Positions 6,982 to 13,239 of a DNA stretch of 19,788 nt are shown here, one piece after another; position 1 is the stretch's first letter; the number at the start of each line of letters is the position of its first letter. Under the pieces are notes generated by a model that was not told the origin of the DNA, made no database searches, and worked only from the letters and a program-made list of their open reading frames with translations. Position numbers and translations under genes: made by a program. Source of the DNA: Desulfovibrio sp. (GTDB lineage: Bacteria > Desulfobacterota > Desulfovibrionia > Desulfovibrionales > Desulfovibrionaceae); assembly GCA_020217165.1 (NCBI GenBank), contig JAIWOE010000050.1, positions 1-19,788 on the forward strand, written 5' to 3'.

Positions 6982-7728
6982 TCACAAACCTGCAATCACA
7001 TCCTGCAGCACTCCTGTGACTTTTTCCACGTTTTGCTTGAAGGTGTGCAGGATTTCGTCCCAAGTGACCGGGGGCTCGTCCGTTTTCCAACAGTCATAAT
7101 CGGTACTCATGGCTACGGCGGCATAGGGGATTCCCGCCTCTGCCGCCAGAATGCACTCCGGCGCCGTGCTCATGTTGATGACATCCGCTCCCCACAGGCG
7201 AAACATGTTAGATTCCGCACGGGTGGAGAATCGAGGACCCTCGATTGTCACCACAGTCCCCCTTGGGTGGTGCGGGTAGTTAAATTTTTCACATGATGCG
7301 ATCAGCCGCCCCCGCAGATCGGCATCAAAGGGGTCGGCCATGGGGGTGTGCACGGGGGTGTGGGGGGCAAATTTTTCATGAAACGAGATGGGCCGGTGCC
7401 GGGTGAAATCGATGAACTGGTCCAGCACCACCAGGTCTCCCCGCCCGATTTCCTGTCGCAGGGACCCCACGGCCGTGGTGGCCAGGATGGCGGTGCAGCC
7501 CAGCTCCTTGAGGGCATGAATCTTGGCCCGGAAATTCACGAAGGTGGGCGGCGTGATGTGCTCGCGCCCGTGGCGGGCCACCAGATACACCTGCTTGCCG
7601 GCGATGGTGCCACGTTTGACCGGTGAAGTGGGCGACCCGTACGGGGTGGAGACGAAAAGATCACTGGGATTGTCCAGGATATTCGGATTGTCCAGGCCGC
7701 TGCCGCCGATGATGCCGATGACTGGCAT
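6982..7728 (-). CDS. mtnP: S-methyl-5'-thioadenosine phosphorylase (MTAP / PNP family 2)
   Basis: The enzyme phosphorolyses methylthioadenosine, a by-product of polyamine and related AdoMet reactions, to adenine and 5-methylthioribose-1-phosphate in the cytoplasm. The 248-residue product has family motifs in order: IIGGSGL (6-12), ARHGREH phosphate-site segment (51-57), TTAVGSL (84-90), EGPRFSTRAE (163-172), NMSTAPE (185-191) and STDYDCW (208-214). The aspartates in STDYD favour 6-amino purines, as in MTAP, over the Asn of guanosine/inosine-type PNP. An AGGGGGA ribosome site precedes the ATG. apt, which would use the released adenine, lies on the same strand about 500 bases upstream. No mtnA, mtnK or other methionine-salvage gene is in the window, so the fate of the sugar phosphate is unknown. 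A related PNP specificity is the main alternative. Confidence 0.88.
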   Translation of the reverse strand: MPVIGIIGGSGLDNPNILDNPSDLFVSTPYGSPTSPVKRGTIAGKQVYLVARHGREHITPPTFVNFRAKIHALKELGCTAILATTAVGSLRQEIGRGDLVVLDQFIDFTRHRPISFHEKFAPHTPVHTPMADPFDADLRGRLIASCEKFNYPHHPRGTVVTIEGPRFSTRAESNMFRLWGADVINMSTAPECILAAEAGIPYAAVAMSTDYDCWKTDEPPVTWDEILHTFKQNVEKVTGVLQDVIAGL

Positions 7729-7890
7729 GGTCGTCCCCCTGCAAAAATGATAGGTTGAAGGAAGATGGTGCCGGGAGCCTGCCCAAGGTAGTCTCGGGCG
7801 TCAAGAAGGAACGTTCCCGGCGGGGCGCCCCGCTTGACGCCGCGGCGACACCCTGTTAGCGCAGCGCCTTCCAGCGCGGACAGCGTCTGC

Positions 7891-7896
7891 GGAGGG
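7891..7896 (+). promoter_or_regulatory. Ribosome binding site of the small membrane ORF
   Basis: GGAGGG lies 5 bases upstream of ATG 7902-7904. It is the main evidence that the downstream ORF is translated. Confidence 0.55.
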
Positions 7897-7901
7897 TGTG
7901 T

Positions 7902-8174
7902 ATGGTCAGCATATTTGATGTGTACTTTGCGTACACCGCCTGTGTGGGATGCCTGGATTTCCTGGCCCGCCTCTACCTGTATCAGCGTGCCGGCCTGTCG
8001 TTTCGGGTACTGCCGAGTGTTCGCGTATCGTTCTGGCGGGACGTGCCCATCCGTGTCACGGTCCTGCCCTGCGACCGCCCCGCCGACGTAGTGGCCGTGC
8101 ACCAGCTATGCCTGTTTCTGGAAACATTGTTTTCCCTGCTGTTCATCATGACCCTCATCGCAGCCAGCTTGTAA
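7902..8174 (+). CDS. Small uncharacterised protein, probably membrane-associated
   Basis: This is a 90-residue protein of unrecognised family. The C-terminal 22 residues (about 69-90, including LFSLLFIMTLIAASL) form one clear hydrophobic helix. The N-terminal third is aromatic and moderately hydrophobic (FDVYFAYTACVGCLDF) with a CxxC at 15-18. The middle is basic and beta-prone (FRVLPSVRVSFWRDVPIRVTVL). ATG 7902 is chosen over the GTG at 7896 because GGAGGG sits at good spacing. The gene is alone on the plus strand between mtnP and apt, both on minus, so it needs its own promoter; none was obvious. Its TAA lies at the 3' side of the apt terminator. It is not a shadow of another gene. No function is proposed, and a chance ORF is possible. 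Confidence 0.5.
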   Translation: MVSIFDVYFAYTACVGCLDFLARLYLYQRAGLSFRVLPSVRVSFWRDVPIRVTVLPCDRPADVVAVHQLCLFLETLFSLLFIMTLIAASL

Positions 8175-8208
8175 AAATGAAAACGCCCAGCTGCACAGCA
8201 ACCGGGCG
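8173..8208 (-). terminator. Probable rho-independent terminator of apt
   Basis: On the minus strand CGCCCGG pairs with CTGGGCG (7 bp with one G-T) around an 11-base loop. TTTTCATTTTT follows. It lies 32 bases past the apt stop codon and abuts the end of the convergent small ORF. Confidence 0.6.
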
Positions 8209-8240
8209 AATGCGCAGGGACGAAAGACTGGCGCCGGCGG

Positions 8241-8759
8241 CTACAGGCTCAGCAGGGCGTCGTAATTCATGCCGATGGATTGCATTTTACCGGGCCCTTC
8301 CAGGAAGGACAATTCCACCAGAAAACCCATGCCCACCACCTCGGCCTTGGCCTCACGGGCCAGCTGCACCAGCCCGCCAGCCGTGCCGCCGGTGGCCAGC
8401 AGGTCGTCAATGAGCAGCACTTTTTCGCCCGGGGCCACGGCATCCTCATGCATGGAAAGGGTATCCATGCCATATTCCAGGGAATAGGTGACGCTGCGGG
8501 TTTTGTAGGGCAACTTGCCAGGCTTGCGCACGGGCACAAAGCCGATGCCCATGGCGTAGGCCAGTGGGGCGCCGAAGATGAATCCCCGCGCCTCTGCGGC
8601 CATGATCTTGGTGGCGCCGGCATTGCGGAACCGCTCTGCCATGGTGTCTATGGTGTGCCGAAAGGCCTTGGGGTCAGCCATCAGCGGCGTGATGTCAAAA
8701 AAAAGGATACCCTGTTTGGGGAAATCCGGAATGTCGCGGATATACTCGCGCAAATTCAT
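8241..8759 (-). CDS. apt: Adenine phosphoribosyltransferase
   Basis: This enzyme makes AMP from adenine and PRPP in cytoplasmic purine salvage. The 172 residues match the family's usual length. Features are the N-terminal IRDIPDFPKQGILFFDITPL (7-26), AAEARGFIFGAPLA (54-67), RKPGKLPY (78-85) with the catalytic flexible loop after it, and the PRPP-binding motif VLLIDDLLATGGTA (114-127). GGAGG precedes the ATG. The gene is divergent from the amidohydrolase pair across a 157-base gap and upstream of mtnP on the same strand. It could use adenine released by MTAP. An apparent terminator after apt argues that mtnP has its own promoter. Confidence 0.95.
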   Translation of the reverse strand: MNLREYIRDIPDFPKQGILFFDITPLMADPKAFRHTIDTMAERFRNAGATKIMAAEARGFIFGAPLAYAMGIGFVPVRKPGKLPYKTRSVTYSLEYGMDTLSMHEDAVAPGEKVLLIDDLLATGGTAGGLVQLAREAKAEVVGMGFLVELSFLEGPGKMQSIGMNYDALLSL

Positions 8760-8855
8760 GTCGCCGCCTCCATTGAGGATTGATGATGCGAATCCGCGAT
8801 GCAGTGGCCCCAGCTTGCTGCAATCGCGCCGTTTCTGTACTGGAACCCGCCCGAC

Positions 8856-8884
8856 TTGTCAAAATGTCGCGGGTGGCGTAGGAA
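8856..8884 (+). promoter_or_regulatory. Candidate promoter of the amidohydrolase pair
   Basis: TTGTCA and TAGGAA are separated by exactly 17 bases in the apt/amidohydrolase divergent gap, 33 bases before ATG 8917. The -35 matches at five of six positions and the -10 at three. It is plausible but weak. Confidence 0.35.
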
Positions 8885-8916
8885 TCCCCCGTTCACCATC
8901 CTGTTTGTAGGGTTGC

Positions 8917-10254
8917 ATGCATCATTCTCCCCGTCATTGCGATCTCCTTCTTTTTGCAGGACATCTTGTCAGCCAGGACGATGCCCGCACCATCCATGCC
9001 GATGCCGGCCTGGCCGTGCAGGATGGTCTGGTAGCGGCCGTGGGGCCCCGGCACGTGTTGGAGCAGGACTGGACCGCCAACCGCCGCCTGGAGTTTCCCG
9101 AAGGCGTGATCTTTCCGGGCTTCATCAACGGCCACACCCACGCGGCCATGAGCTGGTTCCGAGGCTTGGCCGACGACCTGCCCCTCATGGACTGGCTGCA
9201 GCGACACATCTTCCCCGCGGAACAGCGCCACACCCCGCGCACCGTGGAACTGGGCTCCCTGCTCTCCTGTGCCGAAATGCTGGCCGCCGGCATCACCTGC
9301 TTTGCAGACATGCACTTCTGGGCCGATGCCGTGGCCCGGGCCGCGCACACCGCCGGCATGCGCGCCATGCTGGGCGAGGCGATTTTCGGATTCCCCACCC
9401 CGGCGTCTCCCACGGTCAAGGTGGCCCTGGAACGCGCCCATACCCTGCGGGAAGCCCTGCAGGGCGATGCGCGGCGCCGGATCTGTGTGGCGCCCCACAG
9501 CGTGTACACCACCACCCCAGCCATGCTCACCCACGCCGCGGCCCTGAGCGACATGTGGGAATGCCCCATCTGCATCCATGCCGCGGAATCCGCCGCGGAA
9601 ACCGCCCAGAGCCTGTCCCAGCACGGCCGCCGACCCCTGGAACATCTGGACGCCCTGGGCCTGTTGGGTCCGCGCACCGTGCTGGCCCATGGCGTGGACC
9701 TCCTGCCCCGGGAAATCGAGCTGCTGGCCGAGCGGGGTGTCAGTGTCATTCACAATCCGCGCAGCAACATGAAGCTCGCTTCCGGCGTGGCTCCCGTGCC
9801 GGCGCTCCTGGCCGCCGGCGTGGCCGTGGGCCTGGGCACGGATGGTCCCGCCAGCAACAACCAATTGAATCTGTTTGCCGAAATGCACGCCTGCGCCCTG
9901 CTCCACAAGGGCGTGCACAAGCAGGCCGACCTGCTGCCCGCCCAGGCCGTGCTGGACATGGCCACCCGCCACGCCGCCGATGCCCTGCACTGGCCCACCC
10001 TGGGCCGGCTGGTGGTGGGAGGCCCGGCAGATTTGGCCGTGGTGGACGGCTCCTTGCCGCATTTGCAGCCCATGGCGGACCCCGTCGCCCATGCCGCATA
10101 CAGCATGCATGGCGGGGAAGTGGTCCTGACCATGGTGGCCGGCGAAATCCTGTACCAGGATGGCCGCCACACCCGATTCGACCTGGACGCCCTGCGTCGG
10201 GAAATGCAAGACTGCCGGCTCTCCGCAGACGTCCGGCCCGGAGCCGCCGCATGA
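8917..10254 (+). CDS. MtaD/SsnA-type amidohydrolase (probable MTA/SAH or related deaminase), first copy
   Basis: This is a cytoplasmic metal-dependent hydrolase of the amidohydrolase superfamily. The closest well-known group is 5-methylthioadenosine/S-adenosylhomocysteine deaminase, which converts the adenine ring to hypoxanthine. The 445-residue product carries HxH at 73/75 in NGHTHAAM, H194 in APHSVYT, H221 and E224 in IHAAES, H258 in AHGV, HNPRSNMKLASG (279-290) and D309 in GTDGPASNN. A small beta domain flanks the barrel at both ends. ATG 8917 is preceded only by a weak site (TAGGG), so the start is less certain. Its TGA overlaps the next gene's ATG by 4 bases. Guanine deaminase, hydroxydechloroatrazine hydrolase-like and other adenosine deaminases are alternatives; substrate is not proven. 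Confidence 0.85.
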   Translation: MHHSPRHCDLLLFAGHLVSQDDARTIHADAGLAVQDGLVAAVGPRHVLEQDWTANRRLEFPEGVIFPGFINGHTHAAMSWFRGLADDLPLMDWLQRHIFPAEQRHTPRTVELGSLLSCAEMLAAGITCFADMHFWADAVARAAHTAGMRAMLGEAIFGFPTPASPTVKVALERAHTLREALQGDARRRICVAPHSVYTTTPAMLTHAAALSDMWECPICIHAAESAAETAQSLSQHGRRPLEHLDALGLLGPRTVLAHGVDLLPREIELLAERGVSVIHNPRSNMKLASGVAPVPALLAAGVAVGLGTDGPASNNQLNLFAEMHACALLHKGVHKQADLLPAQAVLDMATRHAADALHWPTLGRLVVGGPADLAVVDGSLPHLQPMADPVAHAAYSMHGGEVVLTMVAGEILYQDGRHTRFDLDALRREMQDCRLSADVRPGAAA

Positions 10255-11612
10255 ATGCCCCCGCGTCCCCCCCTGCCTGGCCCCTGCACATGCCGTGCGA
10301 CACGGTGATTGAAGCCGGCCTGCTGGTGACCCAGGACGACCGCCGGCGTGTGCTGGCGGATCAGGCCCTGGTTATCCACGGGGGCGTGATCCAGAAAATC
10401 CTGCCCCTGGCCGACGCGGCCGACCTGCGCTGCGGCAGACGCCTGGACCTGCGCCGCTGCATTGTGCTGCCTGGCCTGGTGAACGCCCACACCCATTCCC
10501 CCATGACCCTCTTTCGCGGCCTGGGGGATGACATGCCCCTCATGGACTGGCTCTCCCGGCGCATCTGGCCCCTGGAAGCCGGTCTCACCCGGGAGCTGGT
10601 GCACCTGGGCTCCCAATTGGCCTGCTGCGAAATGGCCTCCCTGGGAACCACCTGCTTCCAGGACATGTACATTTTTCAGGAATCCACGGCCGAGGCGGTG
10701 GAATCCTTCGGCCTCAAGGCCGTGCTGGCCGAGGGCATCCTCAATGTCCCCACCCGCAGCTACCAGACGCCCGAGGAGGCCTACGCCCGCATTGCCAACC
10801 TGCTGGCCGACTACGCCGGCCATCCGCGAATCCGCTTCGCCGTGGCGCCCCACACCGTCTACACCACGTCCGAAGCCATCCTGCGCCGGTCCTTTCAACT
10901 GGCCGAATCCTACGACCTGCCCTGGTGCATCCACTGTACCGAGGACGAGGCCGAGCTGGAGCGCGCCCAGGCGCTCTTCGGCATGCGTCCCGTGACCCTG
11001 CTGGAACGCCTGGGCTGCCTTTCCCCCCGGAGCGTCCTGGTGCACGGCGTGCTCCTGACCGAGGGAGAACTGCAGACCCTGGCCCGGGCCGGGGCCTCCC
11101 TGGTGCACTGCCCTCGTTCCAATGCCAAGCTGGCGTCGGGTCTGGCCCCCGTGGCCGCCTGCCTGGAGGCCGGGGTGCGCGCGGCCCTGGGCACCGACGG
11201 TGCCGCCAGTTCCAACTCATTGAACATGTTCGAAGAGATGGGCATGGCCGCCCTCATGGCCAAGGTGCGCCAGGGCGACCCCACCGTGCTGCCGGCCCAG
11301 GCCGTGCTGGACATGGCCACCACCCACGCCGCCCGGGCCCTGGGCTGGCAGGAGCTGGGGCGCGTGACCGAAGGCGGCCCGGCGGACCTCACCGCCGTGT
11401 CCCTGGATGTCCCCCGCCACACCCCGTGCCCCAATCCCGTCTCGCACCTGGTGTATGCCTGCCAGGGCGCAGGCGTGGTCTTGACCATGGTGGACGGGCA
11501 TGTGGTGTACGAGGCCGGCTGCTTCCCCACCGTGGACTACGACGGCCTGCGCCACGCGGTGCGGGAGGCCCTTGCCTGGGCCCGCTCCCGTCTGGATACC
11601 ATTTCTGCTTGA
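10251..11612 (+). CDS. MtaD/SsnA-type amidohydrolase, second copy
   Basis: This 453-residue paralogue of the preceding gene begins at the ATG of an ATGA overlap, so the two are translationally coupled. The metal and catalytic set is complete: H80/H82 in NAHTHSPM, H201 in APHTVYT, H228 and E231 in IHCTED, H265 in VHGV, CPRSNAKLASG (287-297) and D316 in GTDGAASSN. Shared blocks with the first copy include DMPLMDWL, LPAQAVLDMAT and GGPADL. It differs around residues 135-175 (MYIFQESTAEAV, then a longer insert YQTPEEAYARIANLL), near the substrate pocket in this fold, so the two may have different substrates or form a heteromer. An MTA/SAH deaminase assignment is likely at family level only. A possible terminator follows. 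Confidence 0.86.
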   Translation: MNAPASPPAWPLHMPCDTVIEAGLLVTQDDRRRVLADQALVIHGGVIQKILPLADAADLRCGRRLDLRRCIVLPGLVNAHTHSPMTLFRGLGDDMPLMDWLSRRIWPLEAGLTRELVHLGSQLACCEMASLGTTCFQDMYIFQESTAEAVESFGLKAVLAEGILNVPTRSYQTPEEAYARIANLLADYAGHPRIRFAVAPHTVYTTSEAILRRSFQLAESYDLPWCIHCTEDEAELERAQALFGMRPVTLLERLGCLSPRSVLVHGVLLTEGELQTLARAGASLVHCPRSNAKLASGLAPVAACLEAGVRAALGTDGAASSNSLNMFEEMGMAALMAKVRQGDPTVLPAQAVLDMATTHAARALGWQELGRVTEGGPADLTAVSLDVPRHTPCPNPVSHLVYACQGAGVVLTMVDGHVVYEAGCFPTVDYDGLRHAVREALAWARSRLDTISA

Positions 11613-11648
11613 CAATTCCCCGATTCTGGAGCATTTGTCCTTTTTTTT
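11611..11648 (+). terminator. Weak terminator-like element after the amidohydrolase pair
   Basis: GACAA and TTGTC (plus a possible inner TCC/GGA pairing) can form a loose hairpin immediately followed by a run of eight or more T. The stem is poor. The T-run and the position between a gene end and a new gene with its own AAGGAG site are the better evidence. A TTGACA box overlaps its start but has no good -10. Confidence 0.3.
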
Positions 11649-11677
11649 GAGAATTAAGCTTCTCCAAGGAGATTCCC

Positions 11678-11959
11678 ATGGCTGCTGCCACCACCGCCCT
11701 GTCCAACGCCATCAAGACTGACGAAGGCGTGTTCCTGAACGGCGTGCTCATGGAGCCCATCATCGACAAATGCGAAGGCTGCGAGCGTTCCAAGGACGTC
11801 GAGGGCGTGCACATCTGCACCAGCTACCCCCTGCCTGCGTCCAAGTGGCGCCTGGGTGCGTGCAACTTTGCCACCCACGTCAAGGCCACCGTGGACAAGA
11901 GCGGCAAGGTCAAGATCAACCCCCTCAAGGCCTCCAAGCGCGCCGCCCGCGGCCGGTAA
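11678..11959 (+). CDS. PxxKW family cysteine-rich protein
   Basis: This 93-residue soluble basic protein has four cysteines: C32 and C35 in DKCEGCERS, C47 in HICTSY, and C62 in LGACNF. P53-A-S-K56-W57 gives the family its name. The cysteine pattern suggests a small metal or Fe-S binding fold, but the ligand is not known to me. The C-terminus (KINPLKASKRAARGR) is strongly basic, compatible with nucleic-acid contact. The family is known from sulfate reducers and relatives, and its function is unestablished. AAGGAG precedes the ATG at normal spacing. It is 24 bases upstream of the M20 hydrolase gene on the same strand, so the two may be cotranscribed. Confidence 0.82.
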   Translation: MAAATTALSNAIKTDEGVFLNGVLMEPIIDKCEGCERSKDVEGVHICTSYPLPASKWRLGACNFATHVKATVDKSGKVKINPLKASKRAARGR

Positions 11960-11983
11960 CACACGGTCACGGAGAGCGCCTGC

Positions 11984-13219
11984 ATGTCCATGCTTCAAGA
12001 CGTGTTTTCCCGGCTGGAAGGCTACGCCTCGGCCGTGGTGTCGCTGCAGCAGTCCCTGGTCGCCATTCCTGCCCTTGGGCCGGACAATGGTGGCCAGGGC
12101 GAGCTGGACAAGGCGCTCTATCTGACGGAGTACCTCAAGGGCCTGGGCTTTGCCGAGGTCCTGCGCGTGGACGCTCCCGACGCCCGCGTGGCCTCGGGAG
12201 TGCGGCCCAATCTAGTGGCCGTGATCCCCGGCCAGCGCACGGACAAGACCTTCTGGGTCATCTCCCACACCGACGTGGTGCCCGCCGGCGACCTCTCCCT
12301 TTGGAAGACCGATCCCTTTACCCTGCACGTGGACGGCGACACCTTGACCGGCCGCGGTGTGGAGGACAATCACCAGGGCATCGTCTCTTCCCTCATGCTC
12401 GCCAAGGCGCTGCTGGAGTCCAACGCCGTGCCGCCGGTGAATTTCGGCGTCATCCTGGTGGCGGACGAGGAAACCGGCAGCCAGTACGGCCTGGAATACG
12501 TCCTGCAGGCCCGGCCGGACCTCTTCCGTCCCGACGATCTTTTCCTGGCCCCGGACTTCGGCAATGCCGAGTCCACCATGCTGGAAGTGGCGGAAAAGTG
12601 CATCCTCTGGCTCAAGATCACTGTGGTGGGCAAGCAATGCCACGCCTCCACGCCGTACCAGGGCCGCAACACCCTGGTGGCCACGGCGGACCTGATCATG
12701 CGCCTGCAGGAGCTGTATACCCAGTTCCCGGATGAGGATCCCCTGTTCAATCCGGCCCACTCCACCTTTGAGCCCACGCGCAAGGAAGAGAATGTCCCCA
12801 ATGTGAACACCGTGCCCGGGTACGACGTGTTCTATGTGGACTGCCGGGTGCTGCCGTCCTACTCCCCCGACGAGGTGCTTGCCAGCGTACGGGCCATGGC
12901 GGACGTGGTGGAGCAGGCCCGCGGCGTGAAAATCGCCATCGATATCGTGCAGCGCACCGAGGCTGCCCCGCCCACCAGCCCGGACAGCGAAATCGTCGTC
13001 CGCCTCACGGCCGGCATTCAGGCCGTGTATGGCACCCAGGCCGTGCCCACGGGCATTGGTGGCGGCACTGTGGCGTCGTTCCTGCGTCGCCGCGGTCATC
13101 CCTGCGCCGTGTGGGCCACCTGCGTGCACAACGCCCATCAGCCCAACGAATCTTCCAGCATCTCCACCCAGCTGGGGGATGCCAAGGTCATGGCGCACGT
13201 CCTGGCCCACACCGCCTGA
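11984..13219 (+). CDS. M20 family metallo-hydrolase (ArgE/DapE-like peptidase or deacylase)
   Basis: This 411-residue zinc-dependent hydrolase probably cleaves a C-terminal amide or N-acyl group from an amino acid or small peptide. Metal ligands and catalytic residues read clearly: H95 and D97 in SHTDVVPAGD, D128 in GRGVEDNHQG, E162/E163 in ADEETGS, D191 in APDFGN and H385 in NAHQPNES. An inserted dimerisation domain begins at about residue 205 (LWLKITVVGKQCHAS). No signal peptide is seen, so it is cytoplasmic. GGAG lies 9 bases upstream of ATG 11984; a second ATG (11990) is possible. Sequence alone does not tell DapE, ArgE, carboxypeptidase G2 or dipeptidase activity apart. No arginine or lysine biosynthetic neighbours are present, so a DapE role is not supported by context. 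mnmG starts 20 bases downstream. Confidence 0.88.
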   Translation: MSMLQDVFSRLEGYASAVVSLQQSLVAIPALGPDNGGQGELDKALYLTEYLKGLGFAEVLRVDAPDARVASGVRPNLVAVIPGQRTDKTFWVISHTDVVPAGDLSLWKTDPFTLHVDGDTLTGRGVEDNHQGIVSSLMLAKALLESNAVPPVNFGVILVADEETGSQYGLEYVLQARPDLFRPDDLFLAPDFGNAESTMLEVAEKCILWLKITVVGKQCHASTPYQGRNTLVATADLIMRLQELYTQFPDEDPLFNPAHSTFEPTRKEENVPNVNTVPGYDVFYVDCRVLPSYSPDEVLASVRAMADVVEQARGVKIAIDIVQRTEAAPPTSPDSEIVVRLTAGIQAVYGTQAVPTGIGGGTVASFLRRRGHPCAVWATCVHNAHQPNESSSISTQLGDAKVMAHVLAHTA

Positions 13220-13239
13220 TCCCGCGGGGTTCCTTCCCC

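Noticed and set aside
4789..7296. 835-codon plus-strand ORF opposite the chemoreceptor and mtnP
   Set aside because: It is the antisense of two well-supported genes; its low-complexity His/Gly/Ala-rich translation is typical of a GC-rich shadow frame.
7819..7832. Palindrome CGGGGCGCCCCG upstream of the small ORF
   Set aside because: All-GC palindromes of this size are expected by chance in this DNA, and no T-tract or repeat partner is present.
7919..7936. GTGTAC-TTTGC-GTACAC inverted repeat
   Set aside because: It lies inside the small ORF, is short, and has no second copy; it was not scored as an operator.
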